This document shows, piece after piece, positions 11,053 to 21,832 of a stretch of 64,000 nt of DNA. Below the pieces are notes generated by a model, which saw nothing but the letters and a program-made list of their open reading frames with translations, did not search any database and was not told the origin of the DNA. The DNA is taken from NCBI GenBank assembly GCA_025738555.1, contig JAOVFP010000017.1, forward strand, positions 2,108,001 to 2,172,000. Reading direction: 5' to 3'. This stretch comes from Cyathus striatus. Lineage: Eukaryota; Basidiomycota; Agaricomycetes; Agaricales; Nidulariaceae. Position 1 is the first letter of the stretch. Each line of letters opens with the position of its first letter. Made by a program: the position numbers and the translations under genes.

Positions 11053-11477
11053 ATGCCCCGCCCACTCCCCCTCCCCCACATCTTCCTCCACCCATACTCC
11101 TCCTCAGCAGACCCTGTTAGATATTCTGGGTTGCACAGCTTCCTTGACAGCTGTCACTTGTCACCTGTCATACTTGACAGATCTGTGATTGACAGATACT
11201 TGATTGACAGATTTGTGATTGACAGATTGACAGCTGTCAGTTACCTTAGTTACAGGACTTTGGTTAGGACTTTGGTAGACTTACTCAGTATATAAACACT
11301 CTGTAACTTGGTAGTTGTAAACAAGTTTCCTCCTCATCTTGTGTCAGTGTTAGTGTTTGTGTCTGAGTTATTTGCTCTCTCATCACCTTCCTTGCTCCTT
11401 TATTACTCTCTATCCTCTCAACCACCCTCCTTTATTCTTGTTACTTCTCACAGACCCCAAAACCATAACAAACATCC
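11053..11477 (+). pseudogene. ABC ATPase copy 2, 5' end, split by two LTR insertions
   Basis: ATG at 11053 opens MPRPLPLPH, equivalent to MPHPLPLRILLRRYSS in the intact gene at 33303. After only about 60 bp the sequence is interrupted by a solo LTR (11115-11452). It resumes for 25 bp (11453-11477), then is interrupted again by the 13.5-kb Gypsy element. The gene resumes at 24937 with CCCAAAAAGCAATATATAC, matching 33378 onward. The two insertions lie within 30 bp of each other in the original exon 1. Confidence 0.75.
11115..11452 (+). mobile_element. Solo LTR with 5-bp target duplication GACCC
   Basis: The 338-bp insertion begins TGTTAGATATTCTGGG and ends CTTCTCACA, with GACCC on both sides (11110-11114 and 11453-11457). 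The intact ABC gene has a single CAGACCCTAAAACG at this place, confirming an insertion. A TATA-like TATATAAACAC lies at about 11288-11297. A cluster of TTGACAG/CTGTCA motifs lies at 11149-11243, both in the position of an LTR promoter region. Confidence 0.8.
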
Positions 11478-12542
11478 TAAAATGGCAAAGAGGGTTACTA
11501 GGGAGTAATAGCTATGAAACTATGTAAGGGTCATCACTTACTCTTGCTAACAATCAAGCAGGGGGCAAGTCTGGGGGAATATCTTCAGAATACACAAGGT
11601 GATTCCAGGCAAGGGAGGGATGAACACACTACAATATTTCACTTGTAATCTATAATGCTTGTAATCACTAATAATAAACTAAGCTTCTTTGAGGTCCTGG
11701 GAGGGCTTAGATCACACTGGGTTTTTACACTCGGAAATTGAATAGATTATCACAAATACACTGAATAGCACTGATAGCGGAAGGAATCGATACAGGATTG
11801 CTTGGTTCTACATGAGCAGGTTTGCAAGTCTTATATACTACTGGAAAAGTGGAGTTCTTAGGTACTGTAAAGGTACTGTACAGGTATAGCAGATGTCTAG
11901 ATAAGGTAATTAACTACGACACTGGGCGGAGGGATGTGCACAAAGGTCTGGATAGGAGAGTGTTGGACTTAGCTCCTCAAAAAGGGGGGTGTGTGTGATA
12001 ATAGAGACACGCCTATTGGCTGATGTGCATGTCTCAGATGCCCCGTCACATCGTGGGCCTAAAGATAGAACCATTGGCAACCACGGCTTTGGGTATATGG
12101 TCTGTTCGCTTTGATTGGTAGATCAGGGTGAGATCTCATTCACAAGATGCCGAGGACCAATCTGGGTTGAGTCCAGAGTAGCGGCAATGGCTGTTGGCAC
12201 TTGATGGGCGCCTTGACACTGCCAGCTTCTTTGGGTAAGTTGTGCTGCCAGAACCATCCCGTGACCCAGATGTGTCGCATTACTGCGCGCTTATGGTGGA
12301 TCAAGTGCCGCTGGGGTTCTATATACACGCTTTCCTGCTAATCCCTTATTATAATCACTATTTCTTTTAGATCTGTTCACTATGTCCTTGGTGGTGGTGA
12401 CTATAAATAGCATGATCATTGGCAGTTCGGACCTCACTCCAACGCTTAGGTAATCCAATGGTGATCACAAGTGAGTGATTTATATTATGTAGATATCGCA
12501 AAAATTACGCTTATATACATTGTATGTCTGTCAGGTGTATCA
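11478..12542 (-). repeat. Gypsy LTR (3' LTR of the element)
   Basis: This is the left copy of the 1065-bp LTR. On the minus strand it starts TGATACACCTGACAGACA and ends at TTTTA. The first 450 bp on the plus strand are nearly identical to the right copy. The last 600 bp differ at many places, all as CG versus TG or CA. Confidence 0.85.
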
Positions 12543-12555
12543 TCTCCCCCCCACC
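12543..12555 (-). other. Polypurine tract of the Gypsy element
   Basis: The minus strand reads GGTGGGGGGGAGA immediately before the 3' LTR start TGATACACC. A purine run in this position primes plus-strand DNA synthesis in LTR retroelements. Confidence 0.75.
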
Positions 12556-12806
12556 AACAAATGACTGTCCTCAGTCTTCAATAGGTTCCTAGTTTTAGCT
12601 ACGTGTGTGCACCCTCAAAGCTTAAATGCAAGTCGCTGCATCATTCAAAGATTCCAAAGAAGGTACAGTTTTCCCCTCATTTGTCTTGGATCCCCAGGGT
12701 CGACTCATGTATTCTGAGTATTTAACCCTCGCCAGGAGGGGCAGATAAGCTCTGTATGGTTTCTGTTCCCTCCCTTCGTCTCTGTCCTCTGTAGCACGCC
12801 TTACTT

Positions 12807-14697
12807 ATGCATCGTCCCAACCGTCCAGCTCCCAAAATGCCCACAGATCGTGATGCCGCCACAGCGCTTCAAGACCTCACTGGTGTTACCCTGTTATCTC
12901 CAAATGCTGAGTGAGAGATGGCCTTGTCTGACCGTGACCCTTCGCCTATCCCTATGTGTGCCCTGCCGCTTCTGTCACCCAAGCAGGGTTTTGTCAAAGG
13001 TATGTACTGATGTCCCTTTCATTGTTTGGCTAACTTCCCGCTGGGTTTTATAGGCCGTAAAGGTGGTCCACCTGGAAGGAAGACTTTTGAGGTTCTCGTG
13101 CCTACTCGTGCTGTGGTACCATCCTCTTCCAGGGCCCAAGATTCTACGTCTTTGTCCAGTGGGGTAGCTAACTCACATACTTCTGCTGCTCGTAAGTAGT
13201 TTTTCTTGGTAGTCATTGATTTAACTACCTTATAGTTCTCACAGCTGGATTACTTGGTCAGTCTTGCCCTCCTGCACCTGTCGCACCCGAGGTGGTCAAA
13301 CCCCAGCCTCATATTGTTACTCCAGCCAATTCTCCTCCTGTATCTCATCGTCAGAGCACGACTTCTGTTGCAGAGGACAACTTTGCCTATGATCAAATGG
13401 CCAATAATCCCCTATTTCTGGACCTGCACAACTCAATGGAAGTCGATATGCAGCCTAGCATGCCCTCTGAGGTAGATGAGGATGATAAAGTGAAACTATG
13501 GCTACAGAGGATGCCACTGCCCCTATTGAAGCGGTACCAGAAGAGGATGAGGAGTCTTCCTCTGCCAAGTCTGAGGAGGAGGATGAATTGGCTGATGACA
13601 GTGGGTCTTATCGACCTGGTCTGTCCCCTCTCTCTCTGACATCCCTCTTTGTCTGATACTCATTTTTGTCTAGCTTCTGGTTCCCGAGCTGCCTCCTCCG
13701 ACTTGCCTCACCACTCTGCACGTCCTTCTGTGTCCAAGAAAACCACGACTGCTGCCACCAAAAGTACGTTGAGGGGTTCTACATCTGTGTCCAAAACACA
13801 TTCTGGTAAGAGTGCTAGCGCCGCACCCCATAAAACCACCAAAGCTACTCGTTGACAGGAGGATCTTCCCCATATGACAGCTGGCACTCCTTTGAGGAGT
13901 GAGCGCTTGTATGAGTCTCTTGAAGAGGTGCTTACTGCCTTAGGTACAGAAAATTGTGTGGCCTGTGATGCCTGCTCCTTGGACTGCGCTGGTGAGGCCG
14001 GTGCTAATACTACCGGAGTCCACTGTTGATTCTGAAGCATTTCCAGGGCAGTCAGTGTAGCTGCCAGGTGCTTCCACCCATAGCTGCTTTTCAGACTGCT
14101 CTTGCCCATAGCACTGGTCTGTTGTCTATTCCTGGTAAGCACTTTCTGTGCCTTTTCTCTTTGCTGAACCTGATCAGTGTTTCCACAGGAATTGCTGAAT
14201 TAGGACGTGCTATCGACACAGCGAACTTGGCCTGTCATACTTTGTTGCTTTGCTATTCCATCGACTTCATGAAGTGTACTCGCTATCGTGTTACTATGGT
14301 CCAGCAGCTGCATGCATATGTCAAAAGGCACAGCTTTGCTCATTTAATAGCCACTGGATTCTTCCATGATGATTACACCATCAAGGAATTTGAGGAACTC
14401 GTAGAACTTGCCGAGTTTATTGATAGCACTTCTCTTCCCTCCGTTGCTGAGGTCTCGCACCTGGAGGGTGCATTGCAACAGGCTTTGTCTTGCGAGTTGG
14501 CTGCCACCAACCAGTCTTTGGGAGGTTTCATTATTCCAGCTGCCAATACTCAGGTTGTTCCACCAGCTTTCTATGATGATGCTCTGCTGGAGTTCCAGGC
14601 TGATGCCTTTCCTTCGTTGGTCCCATTTGGTTGTGTCTATGAGATTCTGGAGGATGGATCCAAAGTTACAGTAGCAGGTGCCGGTCGGTCATTTTAA
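12807..14697 (+). pseudogene. Antisense accessory gene 1 in the Gypsy element, multi-exon, degenerate
   Basis: A plus-strand gene lies between integrase and the 3' LTR, opposite to gag-pol. ATG at 12807 gives MHRPNRPAPKMPTDRDAA. Clear introns are 13000-13053 (GTATGT...TATAG), 13192-13244 (GTAAGT...CACAG), about 13618-13673 and about 14134-14189 (GTAAGC...CACAG). The joined exons keep one reading phase across several junctions. Recognisable parts are a basic GRKGGPPGRK, an acidic EEDEESSSAKSEEEDE, a cysteine group CVACDACSLDC, and a C-terminal 170-residue region containing LHAYVKRHSFAHL and FHDDYTIKEFEELVELAEF. Stops at about 12911 and 13853 are TGA where CGA is likely, and one frameshift lies near 13490. 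The family is not recognised. It is probably an element cargo gene; function unknown. Confidence 0.5.
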
Positions 14698-14848
14698 ATC
14701 ATATGGTGTTTTTGTAAGAGTACTACTACTTGGCTCATGCATTTTATGTACAGAATGGTTTTAGCCAGTAGGTAGTTTCCCAATATAATTTTGTTACCAA
14801 TGTGCGCTTATTCCTTTGAGTGCTATATTCCTAAGTTGAATTGTACAC
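14698..14848. other. Spacer between the two antisense genes
   Basis: No open frame with coding character is visible between the stop after GAGRSF (14697) and the next frame. Confidence 0.4.
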
Positions 14849-16440
14849 ATGACCCAAGTTCCAAGTTCCCTGACTAAACCCCCCACCCTGTTCGCACAGA
14901 TCTACACCGTCCTCGGTGATCGACAGACAATCTCCGATATTCCTGGTCTGTGCACACCAAAGCACATGGCGCATCTTTTTGTGGGACTTAGGGGAAATTT
15001 CGCTCACGTTACCAGACAAACAATGAGGAAGAGCCTGAATTGGGAGATGCAGCTGTAGGGTATAAAAAGTGGGTCAACACTGGATGGTCCAACAGAATAC
15101 CTCAGCATTCTACTTGCTGCTTCCTTTGATATGTTGTCTTTCGAAACTGCCTCTGCTTTTCTGGCCACTAGCAACAAGTTGTGCTTCGTCACCAATGATG
15201 CGCTTACTGCCTTGTCAGATGCCTCTTGCAACATAGGAGAGGAGATTTTGACCAAGTTGGCTGACGCCACACCCCGTATCATACGTCCTCCTCCATCATT
15301 GTTGAACTGACCGTGTACAATGAACTAACACTTATGTGCACACTTATAGGCACGCTTACAGGCTTATGCGAAGGGTCATAGTGACAATGCTATGGAACCC
15401 CCTTACAGGGAGGCGGTCTTTACCTTATGAAAGGTGTATAACCAACTCGAGAAGCATCGTATTCCATTCTCTCAGGACGATTATGAGGTTGTCCAGTCAG
15501 CTTTCAAGGTGATCCACGCAATTCGCGAAGCTCATGCCACTGCCGTTATCACTGTTCCTGACGAACCAATGCCTGTTCCCCTGGTGGCTCCGGTTACGCC
15601 CGTGCCATCTGCAGCTACTATGGTTAAGTGCAAGGTACGCATCACTCAAACATGCTTGTCTTTAGATCCAGCTGATTTATCCTGGATGTTTCTTAGCGTG
15701 AAACACATGGCAAGGGTGCTGCCGTCATCAATACTGATACTGACGTCGAGATGCCTGGTCTGGAGTCCATCGCATCCACTGGTACGGCCCCTGTTCCTGG
15801 CCCTACTGCTAGCACTGCTGAGGTATTTACTAGATGACAAAGTTGATTACTCTATGTTTACTGATCAAATTATCACTTTCATCATCCATTCAATGCAGTC
15901 CATGTTTGTGGACGATGCTGTTGCCACTGTTACACCTGTGGTAGCTAATCCAGCCACTCCAGCTGCGACCATATGTGTATTCGCCTGTGTACCCTTTGAG
16001 TATTCACTAAACGCTTGCTTGTAGGTACAGGCTGAGTCTAGCGCTCGTCCCGAGACCATGGTCCTCCCATATAGCACCCTTCAAGGCCTAGATCGTGCCA
16101 GTTCCTCCTATCGTCAGTATGAGTCATTGTCATTCCGCAAGCGCGCCAAGCCTGAACCTGCCATGCCTAGTGAGTACTCCTTTCTTGGTCCCACCACTGG
16201 CTTACTAATGTGACGTCCCCAGAGTCACCCTATGGAGTTGTTGCCTGGGCCCATGGCATTGCAGATCATGCCAACTCTATGTGGACCAGTGGCCAGATGG
16301 TCACTTATCAAGATCACATGGCCTTACACCATTTGAATAGTATGATGGATGCCGCCAACCAGGCCGAATGGAGTTGGATTCAGTTGCAAAAGGTGGCAGA
16401 TGATGTTTCTCGTTTGAACCCTGGGCTTATTGCCAACTAG
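14849..16440 (+). pseudogene. Antisense accessory gene 2 in the Gypsy element, degenerate
   Basis: Coding-like plus-strand segments continue to 16440. They are PPTLFAQIYTVLGDRQTISD and HMAHLFVGLRGNFAHVTR (14849-15058), EKHRIPFSQDDYEVVQSAF (15434 on), an alanine/proline/valine-rich middle, and SPYGVVAWAHGIADHANSMW to LNPGLIAN with a stop at 16440. Introns are likely (for example the TTTCTTAG and CTTGTAG acceptors), but the full model cannot be fixed because stops and frameshifts intervene. It may be the 3' part of the same gene as 12807-14697 or a second gene. No domain recognised. It converges with the integrase end at 16670. Confidence 0.4.
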
Positions 16441-16669
16441 TATGTGCCCCCCTCCTTTACGTGAGCCATCATGCTTATTTCCTTATCCTATCTTATCTTT
16501 GCAGAAAAGATTATCTGAGTGTAAATAATTTTATATTTTCCTATGTTTTTTGTATAGTTTTCATAGTTAGATATAGAAGGACTTTATGCTTGTTCTGTCA
16601 GTACATACTTACATAAGTAGATACAAATGTGAAATAGCATACCAAACATAATGTGATGATTGGTCACCT

Positions 16670-17870
16670 CTATTCCATTGCCTCATTAAGGCAGTGGACC
16701 ATTTGACACTGCACTTCATAGTTTGAATCAAGACTGACCAGTAATGACTCAACTAGTAGTTCTTCATCTTCACCCCAATTATCTGGTTCATCATCTGACA
16801 CTTCAAGGGTCCCCTTTAAGTGGATATCTTGGAACTGAAGATCATCAGGGAGATCCCTTAATGGTTCAGGCACTTCTAAAAGTTTATTAAGACCTTCAGC
16901 TGAGATGGTGATTATCTCATGAACACGCTTAGATAACTCAATCCTTTTCCGTGCTAAGTACGGAATGACACGATGTCTAGCAATCTTTTTATGGTAAGGA
17001 GAGCCATCTAGCTCAGCGAGGATATAGCTACCACCCTTGGAACGTGCTATGATGACAAAGGGTCTGTTATATCGCGCTGCATTCTTTAGATTTGCCGATT
17101 TACCAATCGTGGGATTCTGTTCCAAAACGAGATCACCAGGCTTGAAAACCCAGTCTCTAACTTTATGCACTATATCTTTTTCCATTTTCTGAACACACTT
17201 AATCTTCTCTGCTGTCACCTTCTCCTGCATGGCTCCCACATGCGTCACATGCTTAGCCAATGCCCTGGCCCTTAAACCAACCAAGTCCACTGTCGCCATG
17301 AGTCCTCCTTTGGGTGGTGTTGTTAACCAAGTCACTTCCTGTAGGTCCAGTGGAAACACTGGATGCACGCCAGTTACCATGAAGAAAGGTGAGCAGCCCC
17401 AACGCTTCCTTATAGTAATTCGGTCCACCCAAAGTACATGATGTAAAAACCAATACCACTTTGACAAGTCTGGTTCCATACATTTGATGAGCATCTGTCT
17501 CAAATCCCAGTGCAGACATTCTATTATCCCATTCGCACGTGAATTGTAGGCAGAGATAGTGATCATTGGTATGTTATACTTCACCGTTAACCACTCGCAA
17601 GCCCGAATAAAAGGCCTGCCATTATCCGTGACTATGCGTTGTATACACCCTCAATGACACAAGATATCCTCAAAGAGCCATTGAGCAATGGTCTTTGCCG
17701 TTTCATTTCGAACCGCGTGTGCTTCTGCCCATGATGATAGTGCACATTGACCATGTACGATATATTTACACTGATTGGAGATGTCCATGTGCACTGTGTC
17801 AGCATGCAACACTTGAAATATTGATGGTGTCTCAGTGACTGATGGTGGAGATTCGAACAAACTCCTCTGT
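16670..17870 (-). pseudogene. Gypsy integrase catalytic core and C-terminal region
   Basis: On the minus strand the core reads LHADTVHMDI (first D), IVTDNGRPFI (second D) and NSRANGIIECLHWDLRQML (E), which is the DDE triad of a retroviral-type integrase (rve). The C-terminal part has KPGDLVLEQNP and a GGSYILAELDGSP segment typical of the Gypsy integrase tail. Stops and a frameshift separate the first D (17632-17860 frame) from the second (16670-17584 frame); one stop follows DILCH. It inserts element cDNA into the genome when intact. This copy is inactive. Confidence 0.8.
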
Positions 17871-18990
17871 CATTTCTGGCAAACATGACAAGTTGACACA
17901 TACCACTGAACATCCATTTCCATTTGCGGCCACCAAAATCTCAAATTAAGCAGACAATGTGTCGCATAGATTCCTCTATGACCCAACACATCATGGCCCA
18001 CACGCACTATGTACATATGTTGTTCCTGACGCACTACCAGCCTGGGTAGTGTCTCTCCATCTTTAAAATATAGTTTATCATTTTCTAACACGAATTGTCC
18101 TGCAAATTTTCGAAAGCATTTATAATCATGCTTATCCATCTTCCCTGGCCGTATCCCATCATTCCTCAAGTACTCCTCTACTGCAGCCATGTGCTTATCC
18201 ATTAGATTCCCAAAAGCTGTCCATATTTCTGTAGGGTAGGCTTCACTTTTGGTAGGATCATATTTGAGTACAGTATCTGGTAAGACTGTGGCATTTACGA
18301 ATTGTTGCAGAAATGTGCATTGTGAACTACCACATTCAGGTGACTGTATGACATTGAGGCGCAACTGATTCTCTCTTTCCATAGCCAACAACACGTCCTC
18401 AAGGTCATCCGCAAAATCTTCTACACTTTCTGCCACACAGTTGATATAGCCAGTACATGTATCGATTTCATCTACAAATGTTTCTAAGTCCAAAGGGTCT
18501 GGATCATGAGGAGAGTCTTTGATCAACTCGTAGGGTTGCTCGTCATCTTCCGACTCATCATCGAAGGACCATTCTGTGCAATCCCCTTCATAAGTCTTGC
18601 ATCTAGAAAGTCCATCAGGCCCGAACGTTTTACCCACTTTATGTACAAGTGTGAAGAAGAAATTGGTACAGATATAATCCACCCAGCGGTTGATGGTCGC
18701 ATTGAGCATCCTTCCAGGATTGTTTAACATCCCAAATAGGTACTTAGCATCTGTTTCTACCACCAGGTTTCTACATCCCTGTAATAGGTATCTTTCTTCT
18801 TCCAGTACCATTCAACAGCCCAGCAATTCGCACTTAGGTTGGGAATACATTGATTGATGCCGAGATAGCGCTTTCAACCCAAACCTAACATAGTAGATCT
18901 TGGAGGGATCTATTTCGTCTCATTGATAAATCAACCATCCTGCCGCAATATATGAAGTGTCGATAGCCACCACCAAAGGTTGACTTCCAC
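17871..18990 (-). pseudogene. Gypsy RNase H region and integrase zinc-binding domain
   Basis: The 5' part reads VVAIDTSYIAAGWLIYQ, where the D begins the RNase H fold, then a TGA stop, then LEEERYLLQGCRNLVVETDAKYL (second acidic site) and FGPDGLSRC. The 3' part reads VGHDVLGHRGIYATHCLLNL and RFWWPQMEMDVQWYVSTCHVC, the H-H-C-C zinc finger of Gypsy integrases. A long frame (18811-17870) is open; upstream stops near 18810 and 18920 break the joint polyprotein. Confidence 0.8.
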
Positions 18991-19023
18991 CATACACAGG
19001 GTTCCTGATCGGCAAATTATTCT

Positions 19024-20052
19024 TTAATGCCTCTTTAAGCACCTTTTGTGATGCTTTTCTTCTGGACCCCATTTAAATAACGTGTCTTTCTTGAGTAGTT
19101 CATATAATGGTGCTGCAAGGTCCACAAATTTAGAAATATTCAAGCAACCTTGGACAACGGTTCCAAGGAAGGCTCTTACATCGCTGAAGTTAGTACAATC
19201 ACCCCAATTGAGCACATCTTTAATGCAATTGTGAGTGGGGCGTCGACCCTCATAGGATACTTGGTGGCCAACGACTATAAACTTGTCTGTGCAAACTATG
19301 GACTTTTTCCCTGAAAAGGTACCATTAATGTACTTCATATGCTGTAGCACCCTGTTGACTCCCTGGAAATATTCCCAGATGAACTGGCGAATATTGGAAT
19401 TCTCTGGAATAGTCTCATAATTCCCATTTGGCAGTTCATATCTTGTCACTGGTCCTCACATGGGTACATCATCAATGTAAGGCTTCGTGAACTCAGGGAT
19501 TTCGTCATGCAGGATGTAGGTGACATCATCATGAAAGATTGCTACAGAATTAGTTCATCCCATAGGTAATGTTACTAAATGTAAGGCACCATAGGGCATC
19601 TGGAATGTTGTAAGATTCTGAGATCTTTCATCCAACCTTCGCTCATCATATCCTACATACAAGTCGAATATCCCACCACAAGTGTGTCCCGCGAAGTGAT
19701 TGGCCAGCTCCTCAGTTGCAGGTGGTAATCCTGAATGAGCAATCGTAACTTTATTCAATGGTTCCAGACTATGAACAAGTCATAGACTTTTCCCATCTTT
19801 CTTTATCATGCAAAACCATTTTGATCTATATGACGAATTGGAAGGTTTGTATATACCGCCATCGATTTTTGCCTTAATGATCTGACACACTTCATCATAG
19901 ATTGCGTGCAGAATTGGGATATTGCCTTCAACCCAAGGTACATGTGGAATAGTAGGGATCTGGACTGGTGGAAAGTATTCCTCCTTAAATGAACCCTTCT
20001 CCAACTCTTCCCAAGTGAAAGCTTTATCATGTGCACCCATGGTCCAGTGCAT
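19024..20052 (-). pseudogene. Gypsy reverse transcriptase domain
   Basis: The minus strand shows the RT blocks in order: GGIYKPSNSSYRSKWFCMIK, KDGKSL followed by a stop then VHSLEPLN, FAGHTCGGIFDLYVGYDERR, TTFQMPYGALHLVTLPMG followed by a stop then TNSVAIF, and YIDDVPM (the catalytic YxDD box). RFLG/RAFLG-type thumb sequence follows (VRAFLGTVVQGCLNISKF). The stops after KSL, LPMG and VPM are each TGA, where CGA or TGG is expected. FDLYVGYDERR has V-G where FDxxxGYD is usual. It would copy element RNA to DNA if intact. Confidence 0.85.
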
Positions 20053-20058
20053 CAGCTT

Positions 20059-20580
20059 TCACTCTTCGGGCCACAGGAAACCTTCCGGATGTTGCTCGTC
20101 AATATATTCCTTGCGTGCCTGCATGTATCGGCCCGTTGGAGTATATACCGGTGGATTTGTAGGGAGTGTTGGTAGTTCCACCAGCGGATCACCTTTGATT
20201 TCGCGCTTAATATAAAATTCTTCTGGTACATCCCCTAATATCGGCTTGGTTTTCTGTGCTATGGGTTTATATTTTTGCCCTGCGAAACTCTTGAATGTAG
20301 GGACTGGATCCTGTCCAGGATTTGCACCTGCCGCCATGAAGTATTGAGTAGTCGAGCCTAAACCTATGGCATGGTTTTTGGCAATTATTGATGCTACCTC
20401 TTCCTTGATCTCCACATTCCAGATAGTATCGTCCTTGGCCATAGCAAGGAGATATGCATATGATATTTCTTCTTTTTCTAATGTTTTTCCTTTTTCTTGT
20501 TGGTAATATCCCCCAATGGTTACATGGCCATTCTCGTCACAATCAAATCTTACTGCTAACTCTCCTTGATCTCCTATCAA
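20059..20580 (-). pseudogene. Gypsy polyprotein segment between protease and RT
   Basis: A 173-codon open frame reads from MIGDQGELAVRF to HPEGFLWPEE and leads into the RT region after a stop. Such linkers sit between PR and RT in basidiomycete Gypsy elements. The segment ISYAYLLAMAKDDTIWN is the only well-structured part I can see. No enzymatic motif. Confidence 0.6.
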
Positions 20581-20975
20581 TTCATCGAATAGTGAAAATT
20601 TTGTTCTTCCTCAGCAGGCTTTGTAGGTGCCTTACCTCGAGGATGTGTGGGAATTACCATCTGCATACCTGAGACTGGCGCAGTAATGGTGATTAACTGG
20701 CCTCCTACTTGGTCGTTCTGGATACTACTCGCGGTTAACACATCAAAGGGTCTTCCCAGCAGTACCTGATAAGGAGGGTTTCGCAGAATATGGACTTGTA
20801 GATATATAACAATCTCTCCTAGCCGGAACGGTATGTTTTTTGCAAGTCCACAAGTAGATTCCACACCCCCATTAGCACCCTGCATATTAATTTTCAAATC
20901 TGGATCCCAGGCTAATCCACACTTCTCCGGTATCTCCTGACTCATGGATACTATCTGTGACCCACTATCTAGCAA
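20577..20975 (-). pseudogene. Gypsy aspartic protease domain
   Basis: The frame opens with LLDSGSQIVSMSQEI, a D-S-G active-site motif of retropepsin-like proteases, followed by LQVHILRNPPYQVLLGRPFDVL, which carries the C-terminal GRPF motif of this domain. The length of about 100 residues to the second motif fits. The protease would cleave the polyprotein. The frame ends in a stop and overlaps the next segment, so the polyprotein is broken here. Confidence 0.8.
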
Positions 20976-21050
20976 GCACTCTGGTACTTCAATACCATAT
21001 ATGGTGCCAGAAATCGCGCGTAATGATTCTGCACTGCATGCTGGTATGAA

Positions 21051-21782
21051 TCAACGTATGTCTGATGCCTCAAGTGTAGCTACATATTGCATTACAGGGT
21101 CAGATATTCTCCAGCCACCTTTTACTCGCACTCCTCGGTTGTCGAATCCACTCTTAAGCTTTTTCTTAGGAGCAGGTAGGTCACTGTCCTGGATGGCGAC
21201 CCAGCTTTCATTCAACTTCCATGGTCCTGGTGCATCCTCGTCCTCTACTTCTTCCATCTCTACCACTTTCCTTGGTATTCCATTTTTACCAGATGTAGAG
21301 ACTTCCATTGGTTGACGCTTAGTAGTTAAGCACATATGGAGGTCAGCTCTCATGCTAGGTGCCAAAGCTAACAATTCCTTTTGTGAAATTGTTACCGGGA
21401 TATCTAAAAGTTGCTCCACAACTTTTCTGGGTTGCACACTAGTCTCTACAGCAGCTTGACACATGTAGGACGACGACTTTTTGGGGAGCTCACTTGCCGG
21501 AATAGGCATGCATGCAGGTATCAGTTGTAACAGTGTTACATTTTGGTATGGAAACTCGGGAACCTCTAAGTCAGAAAACTCTTTTTGTATTTTATTATTT
21601 TCTACTGTTGTATGGATTTTATCATTTTTCGTTCTTTTTAATATATTTACTGGGGAACATGCTTGATCTTCATCAGAATCTATATCTGCCTTGGACCCTG
21701 CTTGTTCCCTTATTATCTCCATTTCTTCTCTGAATTTAACTGCCTTATCTCTATGACGGTCCTCAGGTATATTAATGACCAC
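21051..21782 (-). pseudogene. Gypsy polyprotein linker between Gag and protease
   Basis: A 243-codon frame runs from MVINIPEDRHRDKAVKF to ATLEASDIR. It has KELLALAPSMRADLHMCLTT, a region commonly seen just before the protease in basidiomycete Gypsy polyproteins, and an acidic EMEEVEDEDA. No catalytic motif is visible. The frame ends just before the protease motif. Confidence 0.6.
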
Positions 21783-21832
21783 AGGCGGGGTCTTAACGAC
21801 TTTGGGTCGTCTTGTATCCTTCTTCGAACCTT

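Noticed and set aside
11996..12542. A shorter LTR starting at the internal TGATAATAGAG
   Set aside because: Both copies are identical in extent from 11478/23872, and the primer-binding site lies next to the longer boundary, so the full 1065 bp is the LTR.
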